Shown here: positions 1 to 7,694 of the stretch, in pieces
How positions within the stretch are numbered: the first letter of the stretch is position 1
Layout of the letters: the number at the start of each line of letters is the position of its first letter
Assembly: GCA_945868435.1 (NCBI GenBank)
Contig: CAMBLG010000009.1
Coordinates: 1-64,000 of the forward strand
DNA: 64,000 nucleotides
Direction of reading: 5' to 3'
Source: an uncultured Lachnospiraceae bacterium
Lineage (GTDB): Bacteria; Bacillota; Clostridia; Lachnospirales; Lachnospiraceae
Made by a program: the position numbers and the translations under genes
Notes under the pieces: generated by a model
The model's input: the letters and a program-made list of their open reading frames with translations, nothing else
Told to the model about the DNA's origin: nothing
Database searches by the model: none

Positions 1-40
1 TCCGTGTTTAGTAATCAAAATAATTAATTTTTGCTTGCCA

Positions 41-69
41 AAGAGCCAGAAGTTATCTGGCTTTTTGTT
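41..69 (+). terminator. intrinsic terminator inside the prophage end
   Basis: AGCCAGA (44-50) pairs with TCTGGCT (56-62) around a 5-base loop, and the stem can extend to about 10 pairs. TTTTTGTTTT follows. It probably ends the phage transcript that enters from left of the window, so the genes from 102 may be partly separated from it. Confidence 0.7.
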
Positions 70-101
70 TTGCAAAAATTACTCAGAAAGGAGCGGTGAT
101 T

Positions 102-434
102 ATGGAGTATATCACAGCGAATGGCGTAGAATACGCCGCAAAAACAGTAACAACATCAACCAATTCAATCAGCTTTGTGATCGAAGGTCAGAAGATTGGA
201 GACATCGAGACAGCATTCCGGGAAGTGACAGATCTTACCGTGAGTGGGGAGGACAAGGAAGTGTATGGCACTTATTCAAGTCTGTCCTTTGAGTCTGCAA
301 TGGTATCAGAGGACGGAATCATTACTGTTGTTATGCACATCCCAAGTTCGCAGGAACTGCGCATTGCAGCTTTAGAGACAGCAGTAGCAGAGCACGATGA
401 AGCAATTGCAGAAATCTATGGAGGTGAATCATAA
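102..434 (+). CDS. small prophage protein, possibly tail-associated
   Basis: This 110-residue protein has an Ile/Val/Thr-rich, beta-looking body (about residues 1-80) and a short acidic helical tail (about 85-110). ATG 102 is chosen because AAAGGAG at 87-93 sits at the right distance. The stop overlaps the next start as TAATG. No family is recognised with confidence. Its position two genes before a holin and endolysin fits the small proteins that follow phage tail-fibre genes. The function is inferred from context only. Confidence 0.55.
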   Translation: MEYITANGVEYAAKTVTTSTNSISFVIEGQKIGDIETAFREVTDLTVSGEDKEVYGTYSSLSFESAMVSEDGIITVVMHIPSSQELRIAALETAVAEHDEAIAEIYGGES

Positions 435-577
435 TGAGCAAAGCTATGTTGAACATCTATGTGCGTACCTTTAGACGGCGAATGGAAGCAGGAGAGACAT
501 TTGAGGAGATTTTGGCGAGCTATCCGCGCCTGACAGATGAGCAGGCAAAGGAAATTAAAGCTGAACTTGATAAGTAA
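434..577 (+). CDS. 47-residue prophage protein (XkdX-like position)
   Basis: A very small ORF whose ATG overlaps the preceding stop (TAATG at 432-436), with GGAGGTG at 419-425 as ribosome site. The product is basic in the first half (FRRRMEAG) and helical and acidic at the end (LTDEQAKEIKAELDK). Short proteins of this type (XkdX and relatives) often sit between tail-fibre genes and the holin in Firmicute phages. I place it there by size and position, not by a clear motif. Confidence 0.55.
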   Translation: MSKAMLNIYVRTFRRRMEAGETFEEILASYPRLTDEQAKEIKAELDK

Positions 578-605
578 CAAGAAAGATGAATAAGGGAGGA
601 TAGAC

Positions 606-1076
606 ATGAAGGTACTTACAGAAAAAATGAACATTATTTACGGACTAATCGTGACAGCAATGTCTGCAGTCTTTGGAAAGTATTGGTATTTATTTGCCGG
701 CTTTCTTGTATTGAACATCGTGGATTATTTCACTGGCATGGCAAAAGCAAAATTCTACACAAAGAAGGTAAGCAGCTCAGTGGGGGCGAAGGGAATCCTT
801 AAAAAAGTATGGTACTGGGTTGTGATCGGAATCGCATTCTTTGTTTCAATGAGTTTTGTACAGCTTGGAGAGGCAATTGGAGTCAACCTGCAGTTCGTAG
901 TATTGTTTGGATGGTTTACGCTGGCCAGTTACCTCGTAAATGAAATCAGATCAATCCTGGAAAACCTGGTAGAAATGAATATTAATGTTCCCAAATTTCT
1001 GATCAAAGGCTTGGAAGTTGCAGAGAAGATGATTGATGAAAAAACGGAGGCGAATACAGATGAGAGATACAACTAA
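606..1076 (+). CDS. phage holin, TcdE/Bhl (phage_holin_4) type
   Basis: This 156-residue membrane protein has about three to four hydrophobic segments, near residues 9-23, 25-46, 70-88 and 93-112. The motif NIVDYFTGMAKAKF after the second segment is typical of the toxin-secretion/phage-lysis holin family. It would form the membrane lesion that lets the endolysin reach the wall. GGGAGGA at 594-600 is the ribosome site. Its last 17 bases overlap the endolysin gene, a standard lysis cassette. Confidence 0.88.
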   Translation: MKVLTEKMNIIYGLIVTAMSAVFGKYWYLFAGFLVLNIVDYFTGMAKAKFYTKKVSSSVGAKGILKKVWYWVVIGIAFFVSMSFVQLGEAIGVNLQFVVLFGWFTLASYLVNEIRSILENLVEMNINVPKFLIKGLEVAEKMIDEKTEANTDERYN

Positions 1077-1809
1077 GCTGCACCCAAGGTTGCAGGAGAA
1101 GATTGCAGAGCTTCTGGAGCTCTGCGAGAAAAATAAAATTAAGATTGGCATTGGAGAGTGCGTTAGAACAGTAGCAGAGCAGGATGCATTGTATGCCAAA
1201 GGCAGAACCGCAGCAGGTTCAATTGTGACAAATTGCAAAGGATCCTCATACAGCTCCATGCACCAGTGGGGAGTTGCGTTTGATTTTTACCTCATCATGG
1301 ATGTTGATGGTGATGGAAAAACGAGTGATGATGCGTTTAACGATGCAACAGGTCTGTTTGAAAAGGTTGGCAAACTTGGTCAGACTATCGGCCTTGAGTG
1401 GGGCGGAGCATGGAAGTCACCAGTGGATAAGCCGCATTTTCAGTTGCCTGACTGGGGCAGTACAGCAACAAAGCTTAAGCAGTTATATGGAACGCCGGAG
1501 AAGTTCATGGCAACATGGGACAGCACATCTAAGGTAGACCAGACTGCCAAGAAAGAGACGGTAACGGCTGCAAAGAACAAAGTTGAAGCCGCAAAGTCGA
1601 AGAACACGAAGTATGTTAAGCCATATACAACCAAGGCAAACCTGAATCTTCGGTCTGGCGCAGGTGCCGGAAAGGATATTATCCTCACGATACCGAAAGG
1701 AAAGACAGTGATGTGCTATGGTTATTACACCAAGGTCGGAAGCACCGTGTGGCTTTTTGTGCAGTACGGAAAGTATGCAGGATTTGTCTCAAAGGAATAC
1801 CTTGCTTAG
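1060..1809 (+). CDS. phage endolysin: M15 peptidase with C-terminal SH3 domain
   Basis: This 249-residue protein would cleave the peptide part of peptidoglycan at lysis. Residues 1-150 form an M15C (L-alanyl-D-glutamate peptidase-like) domain: the zinc motif is seen as SMHQWGVAFDF with a later PHFQLPDW. A basic, Ala/Lys-rich linker follows, then a bacterial SH3 domain (about 190-249, with ANLNLRSGAGAG and the terminal GFVSKEYL) that should bind the wall. ATG 1060 is preferred over an upstream in-frame ATG at 1033 because GGAGG (1046-1050) is spaced for it. It overlaps the holin gene. Confidence 0.88.
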   Translation: MRDTTKLHPRLQEKIAELLELCEKNKIKIGIGECVRTVAEQDALYAKGRTAAGSIVTNCKGSSYSSMHQWGVAFDFYLIMDVDGDGKTSDDAFNDATGLFEKVGKLGQTIGLEWGGAWKSPVDKPHFQLPDWGSTATKLKQLYGTPEKFMATWDSTSKVDQTAKKETVTAAKNKVEAAKSKNTKYVKPYTTKANLNLRSGAGAGKDIILTIPKGKTVMCYGYYTKVGSTVWLFVQYGKYAGFVSKEYLA

Positions 1810-1879
1810 CCACATTTAATTTAAACTGCAGAGTATTGATTTACATACTTTCTTACCTTATATTAATAATGTAGAAAAA

Positions 1880-2434
1880 ATGATGACAAACAATTATAGG
1901 TTATTACAATACAGTGGTCCGGACGGTGAACTCTCTGCCTCGACCCGCTACCTCTCGCAGAGATTTTCCGCCTACAATCCGAGAGTGGCCGGGCTTCTGA
2001 CCGACATTGGCACCGAGGAACTGGCACACTTTGAGATGATCGGCGCAATCGTTCGGCAGCTGACGAAGGGGCTGTCCGCACAGGAACTGGAGGCCGCAGG
2101 CTTCGCACCTTACTATATTGATCACACAGCAGGAATCTGGCCACAGGCGGCAGGAGGTATTCCTTTCAATGCCTGTGAATTTCAGTCCAGTGGTGATGCT
2201 GTTGCAGATCTGGTGGAGGATCTTGCCGCTGAGCAAAAGGCGAGAAAAACCTATGACAATATTTTGCGTTTGGTCAATGATCACGATGTGGCAGATCCGA
2301 TCCGTTTTCTCCGAGAGCGTGAGATCGTACATTTCCAGCGCTTTGGTGAAGCACTTCGCATGGTTCAGGAAGATCTGGACAGCCGGAACTTTTATGTATT
2401 CAATCCGGATTTCGATTGTTTTGGAAATAAATAA
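1880..2434 (+). CDS. cotJC: manganese catalase (CotJC family), N-terminally clipped
   Basis: The 184 residues match the CotJC spore-coat manganese catalase family. All five expected manganese ligands appear: E in PDGELSAS, E and H in GTEELAHFEM, E in AAEQKARKTY and H in REREIVHFQRF. The usual first 20 or so residues (the MW.YEKKLQYP region) are missing. Alignment begins around LLQYSGPDGE, and ATG 1880 has no ribosome site (only an A-run). The prophage ends just upstream, so the 5' end was probably replaced at the phage junction. It may be weakly expressed or dead; with a start upstream it could fold. Confidence 0.7.
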   Translation: MMTNNYRLLQYSGPDGELSASTRYLSQRFSAYNPRVAGLLTDIGTEELAHFEMIGAIVRQLTKGLSAQELEAAGFAPYYIDHTAGIWPQAAGGIPFNACEFQSSGDAVADLVEDLAAEQKARKTYDNILRLVNDHDVADPIRFLREREIVHFQRFGEALRMVQEDLDSRNFYVFNPDFDCFGNK

Positions 2435-2454
2435 ATCTGTATATGGCAGACAGA

Positions 2455-2476
2455 ATCCGCGGCAGTTGCCGCGGAT
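2455..2476 (+). terminator. strong GC hairpin after the catalase gene
   Basis: ATCCGCGGCA (2455-2464) and TGCCGCGGAT (2467-2476) form a perfect 10-bp inverted repeat with almost no loop, effectively 9 pairs and an AGTT tetraloop. It lies 20 bases after the catalase stop. The downstream T content is poor (GTCTCTGTTTCC), so termination may be inefficient, or the element may only stabilise the 3' end. Confidence 0.5.
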
Positions 2477-2688
2477 GTCTCTGTTTCCGGAACAGAGGAA
2501 TTAATGACCTTGCTATTTGCAGGCTTGAAAGAGCAGCGTTCCTTTTCGAATTCCTTACAGGTTTGATTGCAAGTGGGACAAGAGGTGCGCTTGATACCAC
2601 AGAGAATGAAAAAAGATATACACATGAAGAAGTTTTTTTAAACTTCAAAGGGTAAATGGCTGATACACAGTATGAATTAAGGTATTTA

Positions 2689-2806
2689 CCTTAAGGAATG
2701 ACTACCGATTACGGGGAATTTCGAGAAATGTAAATAATGCCCTTAAGGAATGACAGTCGATTACGGGGAAATGTCTAGAAATGTGAAATATACCCGTAAG
2801 GATGTG
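2689..2806 (+). repeat. 52-bp tandem direct repeat, two copies plus a partial third
   Basis: Copy 1 (2689-2739) and copy 2 (2741-2791) both begin CCTTAAGGAATGAC, contain CGATTACGGGGAA and end with GAAATGT(A/G)AA. A third start, CCCGTAAGGATG, follows at 2793-2806. Each copy opens with the palindrome CCTTAAGG. The array lies 130-250 bases upstream of the ECF sigma gene. It does not look coding. It could be an operator array, an interspersed-repeat remnant or a decayed phage end. Confidence 0.75.
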
Positions 2807-2892
2807 CAATAACGTTACACATATAGGAACGGAGGAACAGGCATACTTTGAAATGATTGTTTTTAGAAAATGTCATTTTGAAGTGACTTTTT

Positions 2893-2920
2893 TGTAACGT
2901 TTTCTATATTGGGGGCTCTT
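2893..2920 (+). promoter_or_regulatory. candidate ECF-type promoter of the sigma/anti-sigma operon
   Basis: TGTAAC (2893-2898) resembles the AAC-containing -35 element used by many ECF sigma factors. A -10 would fall near 2914-2920 (GCTCTTA), about 20 bases before the GGGGGAG ribosome site of the sigma gene. Autoregulation is common in this class. The -10 match is weak, so the call is tentative. Confidence 0.35.
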
Positions 2921-2940
2921 ATAGGTGAAAGGGGGAGCAT

Positions 2941-3420
2941 ATGAATGATTTAGAAAAAATTTATGTGGAATACTTTGAGCCTGTTTATAAGTTTTTGATC
3001 AGTCTTGGATGCGATATTCATTCCGCAGAAGAGATTACGCAGGAAACGATGTTTATTGCTATTCAGAAAATAGATAGCTTCAAAGGAAATTGCAAACTAA
3101 GTGTCTGGCTGTGTCAGATTGCAAAAAATTTGTATTTTAAGAAACGGAAAGAAGGGAAAAAACTTGTATCTGATGAAAAACTTGATTCTATTGCTGTTTC
3201 AGAAACAGAATCAGATCCTGAATTAAAAAAGAAAATATATGAGCTTATTCACAATCTTGATGAACCATACAGAGAAGTGTTCTATATGGCGACCTTTGGT
3301 GATCTTTCCCTGAAAGAAATCTCATCGATATTTAAGAAGAGTGAATCGTGGGCACGAGTAACGTATCACCGTGCAAGACTGAAACTAAAGGAGGATTTAA
3401 AGGATGAAATGCAGCTGTGA
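2941..3420 (+). CDS. ECF RNA polymerase sigma factor
   Basis: This 159-residue protein has the two ECF helical domains. Region 2 covers about residues 5-70 (AEEITQETMFIAIQKIDSF, then WLCQIAKNLYFKKRK). Region 4 covers about 95-155 (LDEPYREVFYMATFGDLSL followed by the helix-turn-helix KEISSIFKKSESWARVTYHR). GGGGGAG lies 4-10 bases before the ATG. The last 17 bases overlap the next gene, which has an anti-sigma zinc finger. This is the usual paired arrangement and implies control by a membrane-held inhibitor. The inducing signal is not evident. Confidence 0.9.
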   Translation: MNDLEKIYVEYFEPVYKFLISLGCDIHSAEEITQETMFIAIQKIDSFKGNCKLSVWLCQIAKNLYFKKRKEGKKLVSDEKLDSIAVSETESDPELKKKIYELIHNLDEPYREVFYMATFGDLSLKEISSIFKKSESWARVTYHRARLKLKEDLKDEMQL

Positions 3421-4072
3421 AATTATTAAGGATCTACTGCCATTATATGTTGATCATGTATGTTCAGATGAAAGTATAGAACTGATCGATCAGCATTTAT
3501 TGGAATGTGAAAAATGTAAATCTTATATGAATTCCTTAAGGGAATCACAGGATGTGGAAACTGCGGCTTATGACGAAGAAAAAGAGAGTCGGAAGGTTAA
3601 AATGATGTTGAGGATGAAAAAGAAAATTTTATTTAGAAATATACTGGTTGCTACTTTTACGGTTTTGATACTGGGCGCAGCTTGTACAAGTGCTATTCAT
3701 TATTTAAAGCGTACGACTGTTCCAATTCCTGAAACGAAGCCTATGGAGGTTATTTATGAAAATGGTGATCTGGTGCTTAATATCACAGATGCTATCTGGT
3801 CTGATGTATCCGGAGTAAGGTTTACTTTGACAGAAGATGGAAAGTCGTATGAATGTGTTGCTGTAGCCATGAATACTTCAAAATGGAATGAATTAATTTC
3901 TTCAGATAAGACCTGTTCGAAATATACAATTGCCTATAGTGAAAAAGGTGCAAATGAGATTGACAGAGTATATTACTCCGGAGATGGGAAAGATCCGGAA
4001 TATCCTCATAATGGGGAATTAAATGAAAATGATATACAGGCGCTGGGTTATACACTGGTGTGGTCCAAATAG
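3404..4072 (+). CDS. membrane anti-sigma factor with zf-HC2 domain
   Basis: The 222 residues start with a zinc-binding anti-sigma domain (about 1-45): CEIIKDLLPLYVDHV, then the His/Cys cluster H-LLE-C-EKC. A single membrane segment lies at about residues 75-92 (ILVATFTVLILGAACTSAI) and an extracytoplasmic domain of about 125 residues follows. It should hold the ECF sigma factor at the membrane until an outside cue releases it. The start overlaps the sigma coding sequence by 17 bases, with AAAGGAGG upstream. The outer domain belongs to no family I recognise. Confidence 0.85.
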   Translation: MKCSCEIIKDLLPLYVDHVCSDESIELIDQHLLECEKCKSYMNSLRESQDVETAAYDEEKESRKVKMMLRMKKKILFRNILVATFTVLILGAACTSAIHYLKRTTVPIPETKPMEVIYENGDLVLNITDAIWSDVSGVRFTLTEDGKSYECVAVAMNTSKWNELISSDKTCSKYTIAYSEKGANEIDRVYYSGDGKDPEYPHNGELNENDIQALGYTLVWSK

Positions 4073-4076
4073 CATG

Positions 4077-4101
4077 GAACCCGACATTCTGTGTCGGGTT
4101 C
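4077..4101 (+). terminator. hairpin directly after the anti-sigma gene
   Basis: GAACCCGACA (4077-4086) pairs perfectly with TGTCGGGTTC (4092-4101) around TTCTG. The 10-bp stem is terminator-grade but is followed by AAAATATGA, not a T-run. It probably acts with the second hairpin 40 bases on, or as a 3' end stabiliser. Confidence 0.5.
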
Positions 4102-4142
4102 AAAATATGAATGGAGTAATGGTAATTTATCCAGTAACAGAC

Positions 4143-4193
4143 AGAGCAACTTGGGACCACATTTTTGCAACTTGGTCGGGTTGCTCTTTTTTT
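4143..4193 (+). terminator. intrinsic terminator between the sigma operon and the ABC exporter
   Basis: AGAGCAAC (4143-4150) pairs with GTTGCTCT (4180-4187). An inner GACCA/TGGTC stem extends it, and a T-run follows to 4193. It separates the sigma/anti-sigma pair from the ABC genes, so the exporter should have its own promoter between 4194 and 4262. Confidence 0.75.
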
Positions 4194-4277
4194 ATGTCTA
4201 AAATCAGGATATGATATTCAAGACATCAAAAGGGATGACAGAGAAGTTTGTTTGTTCATATGGAAAGGAGTTCATGT

Positions 4278-5201
4278 ATGAAAATAATTGAGGTGGAACA
4301 CCTGGTAAAAAAGTATAACGGAAATACTGCAGTCAATGACATATCGTTTTCCGTGGAAGAAGGCGAATTGTTCGCGTTTCTCGGAGAGAACGGAGCCGGT
4401 AAGTCAACGACGATCAATATTCTGTGCACCATCTTGGAAAAAACGGAAGGGAACGTAACAATCTGCGGACACACCCTCGGAAAAGACGATGATGCTATCC
4501 GAAATGCAATCGGAATTGTATTTCAGAATTCTGTGCTGGATCCGAAGCTGACCGTAAAGGAGAATCTGTATACCAGAGGTTCCTTTTACGGACTGTCTAA
4601 GAGCAAGATTGAAAAGAGACTTAAGCCTTTTGCGGAGAGCTTTGAGATGGATGAAATCTGGAATCGCAAATACGAGAAGCTGTCCGGCGGTCAGAGAAGA
4701 AGAGTGGATATTATGCGGGCGTTGATCAATAATCCGAAGCTGTTGTTTTTGGATGAGCCTACCACAGGACTTGATCCGAAGTCCCGCAAGCTGGTGTGGG
4801 ATTACATCAACTATCTGCGCAAGGAAAAGGGGATGACGATTTTTCTCACGACCCATTACATGGAGGAAACCAAGGATGCGGATCACGTGGTAATCCTGGA
4901 TAAGGGAACGATCATCTCACAGGGGACACCGGCACAGCTGAAAAGCCAGTATGCAGCGTCAAAGCTGGTTTGGTATACGAAGGAAGGGGAACCGTCAAAG
5001 CAGGTCATTGATTCTGCTTCGCAGGCAAATTTGAAGGTGAAGAAAGCAGTATATGACGCAGACCATTACACGATTTTCTTCGAGGGAATCATTACAGATT
5101 TCCTATATGAGAACCGGGATAAAATCGTGGACTACGAAGTAATCAAGGGTAGTATGGATGATGTATTTTTGAATCTGACCGGAAAGGAGTTTAAGTCATG
5201 A
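4278..5201 (+). CDS. ABC transporter ATP-binding protein (DrrA/CcmA type)
   Basis: A 307-residue ATPase of an ABC-2 exporter. Walker A is GENGAGKS (36-43), the signature LSGGQRRR lies near 135, Walker B plus Glu is LLFLDEPTTGLDP near 155, and the H-loop is TTHYMEE. The last 90 or so residues form the accessory C-terminal domain typical of drug/lipid exporter ATPases. ATG 4278 follows GGAAAGGAG (4262-4270); an upstream in-frame ATG (4260) has no ribosome site. It overlaps the permease gene by ATGA. The substrate is unknown; exporters next to ECF sigma genes often handle antibiotics, but a terminator separates the two here. Confidence 0.92.
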   Translation: MKIIEVEHLVKKYNGNTAVNDISFSVEEGELFAFLGENGAGKSTTINILCTILEKTEGNVTICGHTLGKDDDAIRNAIGIVFQNSVLDPKLTVKENLYTRGSFYGLSKSKIEKRLKPFAESFEMDEIWNRKYEKLSGGQRRRVDIMRALINNPKLLFLDEPTTGLDPKSRKLVWDYINYLRKEKGMTIFLTTHYMEETKDADHVVILDKGTIISQGTPAQLKSQYAASKLVWYTKEGEPSKQVIDSASQANLKVKKAVYDADHYTIFFEGIITDFLYENRDKIVDYEVIKGSMDDVFLNLTGKEFKS

Positions 5202-6109
5202 AAGGATTTATCGGATTTACGAAACGAAATTTATTGGTATATTTCAAGGACAAACAGGCCATTCTGTTTTCTCTGTTAACTTCCATTATTGTCTTTGTGC
5301 TCTATCTGCTGTTCCTGAAGGGAACCTTTGTGGATGCCATTGAGAGCGCGATGCAGGGGCTGGAGGATGTGGTCAATAAGGCGGATATTGAGATGCTTGC
5401 CAATGGCATTCTTCTTGTGGGTATTCTGGGATCCGCGCTGATTACAGTGCCCTTCAATTGCTTATCCACGATTGTGAGTGACAGAGAGAAGAAGATTGAT
5501 TACGACATATCGGCGACTCCGATGCGCAGATGGCAGATTGTGCTGTCCTACTTTGTGGCATCTACCATCTCCGCATTTCTTATGACGGGCGTAATCCTTA
5601 CCGTGGGACTTCTTGTATTGTCTGGCTTGGGGGATATGCATATACAGGCTGTGAATATAGTTGCCGCATATGCCATAGTTTTTCTTGGCGCTGTGTCAGC
5701 CACCGCGTTTTTTATGATCGTCGTATTGTTTTTCAAATCCTCACAGGCCTGTAGCGCATTTTTCGGAATGTTGTCTTCGGCAGCCGGATTTGTGATTGGC
5801 GCTTATATCCCGATCTCCCAGTTTTCCGATGGGGTGCAGACCTTCTGTAACCTGTTCCCGGCAAGCCATGTTACGATACTGTTCCGGAATGTGATCCTGA
5901 ACGGGCTGCTGGATGAGATTGACAATTGTATTGGAGGTCTGGATCAGGGAATGTTTGTCAGCAGCATGAAAGAATGCTTTACCTTTGAGGCGCAGTTGTT
6001 TGGCAATTCCCTCAGTCAGAGCAATATGATCTGCTATGTTGCCGGCGCAGCGGTTCTGTGCGTCGTTATTATGGTCTTTGTATATGCCAGAACATACAAA
6101 AGAAAATAG
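5198..6109 (+). CDS. ABC-2 type permease
   Basis: This 303-residue membrane partner of the preceding ATPase has about six transmembrane segments: near residues 22-42, 66-88, 112-140, 148-172, 178-200 and 282-300. An amphipathic N-terminus (FTKRNLLVYFKDKQAIL) is typical of ABC-2 permeases. The 4-base ATGA overlap indicates translational coupling. The extracytoplasmic loop between segments 1 and 2, and the one before the last segment, are large. No substrate can be read from the sequence. Confidence 0.88.
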   Translation: MKGFIGFTKRNLLVYFKDKQAILFSLLTSIIVFVLYLLFLKGTFVDAIESAMQGLEDVVNKADIEMLANGILLVGILGSALITVPFNCLSTIVSDREKKIDYDISATPMRRWQIVLSYFVASTISAFLMTGVILTVGLLVLSGLGDMHIQAVNIVAAYAIVFLGAVSATAFFMIVVLFFKSSQACSAFFGMLSSAAGFVIGAYIPISQFSDGVQTFCNLFPASHVTILFRNVILNGLLDEIDNCIGGLDQGMFVSSMKECFTFEAQLFGNSLSQSNMICYVAGAAVLCVVIMVFVYARTYKRK

Positions 6110-6144
6110 AGAAAAACCTTGCTAACTAAATGTCTGCATATTCC

Positions 6145-6173
6145 TTGCGCCTATGGGAAAATTGTGGTATAAT
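6145..6173 (+). promoter_or_regulatory. sigma-A promoter of gltX
   Basis: TTGCGC (6145-6150), a 17-base spacer and a perfect TATAAT (6168-6173) preceded by TGG (extended -10). It lies 58 bases upstream of the gltX start. Confidence 0.8.
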
Positions 6174-6230
6174 CAACACTCGTTAAACAGTTTGAAATTG
6201 GAACAGAATCATAAAGTACAGGAGAATACC

Positions 6231-7682
6231 ATGAGTAAAGTAAGAACGAGATTTGCGCCAAGCCCAACCGGAAGAATGCATGTGGGCAATCTGCGTACAG
6301 CATTGTATGCATACCTCATTACGAAGCATGAGGGCGGAGATTTTATTTTGAGAATAGAGGATACGGACCAGGAACGCTATGTGGAAGGTGCCGTGGACAT
6401 CATATACCGAACACTGGAGAAGACCGGTCTCATTCACGATGAGGGGCCGGACAAGGATGGCGGTGTGGGCCCCTATGTGCAGAGTGAGCGTCAGGCCAGC
6501 GGAATTTATCTGGAATATGCGAAGCAGTTGGTAGAAAAGGGCGAGGCATATTACTGTTTTTGCGATAAGGAACGCCTGGAGAGCCTTAGGACAACTGTGG
6601 CCGGAAAAGAGATCTCTGTATATGACAAGCACTGTCTGCACTTGTCCAAGGAGGAGGTCGAGGCGAATCTGGCGGCAGGAAAGCCTTACGTCATCCGTCA
6701 GAATAACCCGACAGAGGGAACAACTACCTTCGAGGATGAGATTTACGGAGATATCACCGTGGATAATGCGGAACTGGATGACATGATACTGATCAAGTCC
6801 GATGGGTTTCCGACTTATAATTTTGCCAATGTGGTGGACGACCATCTGATGGGAATTACCCATGTGGTCAGAGGCAATGAGTATCTGTCCTCCTCGCCGA
6901 AGTATAATCGCCTGTACGAGGCTTTTGGATGGGAGGTTCCGGTGTACATCCACTGTCCGCTGATCACGGATGAGAATCACCAGAAGTTGTCCAAGAGATG
7001 TGGACATTCCTCTTTTGAGGACCTGATCGAGCAGGGCTTTTTGACGGAGGCAATCATTAACTTCGTCGCGCTGCTGGGATGGAGCCCGGAGGACAACCAG
7101 GAGATCATGACATTGGATGAGATGATTCAGAAATTTGATTATCACCATATGAGCAAATCTCCGGCGGTGTTTGATTATACCAAGCTCAAGTGGATGAACG
7201 GAGAGTATATCAAGAAACTGGATTTTGATGATTTTTACGAGATGGCAGAGCCGTATATTCGTGAAGTTGTCACCAAACCGTATGATCTCAAGAAGATTGC
7301 CAGAATGGTACAGACACGTATCGAGATATTTCCGGACATCAAGGATCATATTGACTTTTTTGAGGAGCTTCCGGAATATGATGTGGCTATGTACACCCAT
7401 AAGAAGATGAAAACCAATGCTGAGACTTCCTATGAGGTGCTCACTGAGATCCTTCCGATCCTTGAGGAGCAGGAAGACTACAGTAATGATGCGCTCTATT
7501 CTGTCTTAAGCGGCTATGTAGAGAAAAAGGGTGTGAAAAACGGCTATGTTATGTGGCCGATCCGCACGGCGGTGTCCGGCAAGCAGATGACACCGGGAGG
7601 AGCGACAGAGCTGATGGAGGTCCTCGGCAAGGAGGAGTCTTTAAAGCGTATCCGCAAGGGAATTGAGTTACTGAGCAAATAG
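6231..7682 (+). CDS. gltX: glutamyl-tRNA synthetase
   Basis: This 483-residue class I synthetase charges tRNA-Glu with glutamate in the cytoplasm. The N-terminus carries [13 protein letters not shown] (HIGH-type motif at 16-20), and KLSKR (252-256) is the KMSKS-equivalent loop. The length is normal for bacterial GltX. ATG 6231 is preferred over an in-frame ATG near 6153 because the family starts at this point and the promoter lies between them; AGGAG is at 6220-6224. The helicase gene follows 12 bases later. Whether it is discriminating or acts on tRNA-Gln too (GatCAB route) cannot be told here. Confidence 0.96.
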   Translation: MSKVRTRFAPSPTGRMHVGNLRTALYAYLITKHEGGDFILRIEDTDQERYVEGAVDIIYRTLEKTGLIHDEGPDKDGGVGPYVQSERQASGIYLEYAKQLVEKGEAYYCFCDKERLESLRTTVAGKEISVYDKHCLHLSKEEVEANLAAGKPYVIRQNNPTEGTTTFEDEIYGDITVDNAELDDMILIKSDGFPTYNFANVVDDHLMGITHVVRGNEYLSSSPKYNRLYEAFGWEVPVYIHCPLITDENHQKLSKRCGHSSFEDLIEQGFLTEAIINFVALLGWSPEDNQEIMTLDEMIQKFDYHHMSKSPAVFDYTKLKWMNGEYIKKLDFDDFYEMAEPYIREVVTKPYDLKKIARMVQTRIEIFPDIKDHIDFFEELPEYDVAMYTHKKMKTNAETSYEVLTEILPILEEQEDYSNDALYSVLSGYVEKKGVKNGYVMWPIRTAVSGKQMTPGGATELMEVLGKEESLKRIRKGIELLSK

Positions 7683-7694
7683 TTAGAGGAATCC

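Larger units (their letters stand above)
2435..2940. other. gene-poor interval between the catalase and the ECF sigma gene
   Basis: The stretch holds a hairpin (2455-2476), a 52-bp tandem repeat (2689-2806) and a 9-bp inverted repeat, AACGTTACA (2811-2819) against TGTAACGTT (2893-2901). Open frames on both strands at about 2392-2655 lack ribosome sites and family features, so I do not call them as genes. The reverse-strand one has a Cys cluster (CPTCNQTC) that keeps a small decayed zinc-ribbon gene possible. Confidence 0.6.

Noticed and set aside
1-1809. Whole-prophage call
   Set aside because: Only the lysis end is visible; no integrase, capsid or attachment repeat lies in the window, so its extent cannot be given.
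2392-2655. Overlapping open frames on both strands after the catalase gene, one with a Cys cluster
   Set aside because: No ribosome sites, no family match, and both span the GC hairpin. At most a decayed gene.
4023-4214. Frame overlapping the end of the anti-sigma gene and both hairpins
   Set aside because: It runs through two hairpins and the T-run; not credible as coding.
4404-4886. 160-codon reverse-strand frame opposite the ABC ATPase
   Set aside because: Shadow of a gene with clear Walker motifs.
6183-7400. 405-codon open frame on the reverse strand opposite gltX
   Set aside because: It mirrors gltX codon structure, has no ribosome site or recognisable motif, and gltX is certain.
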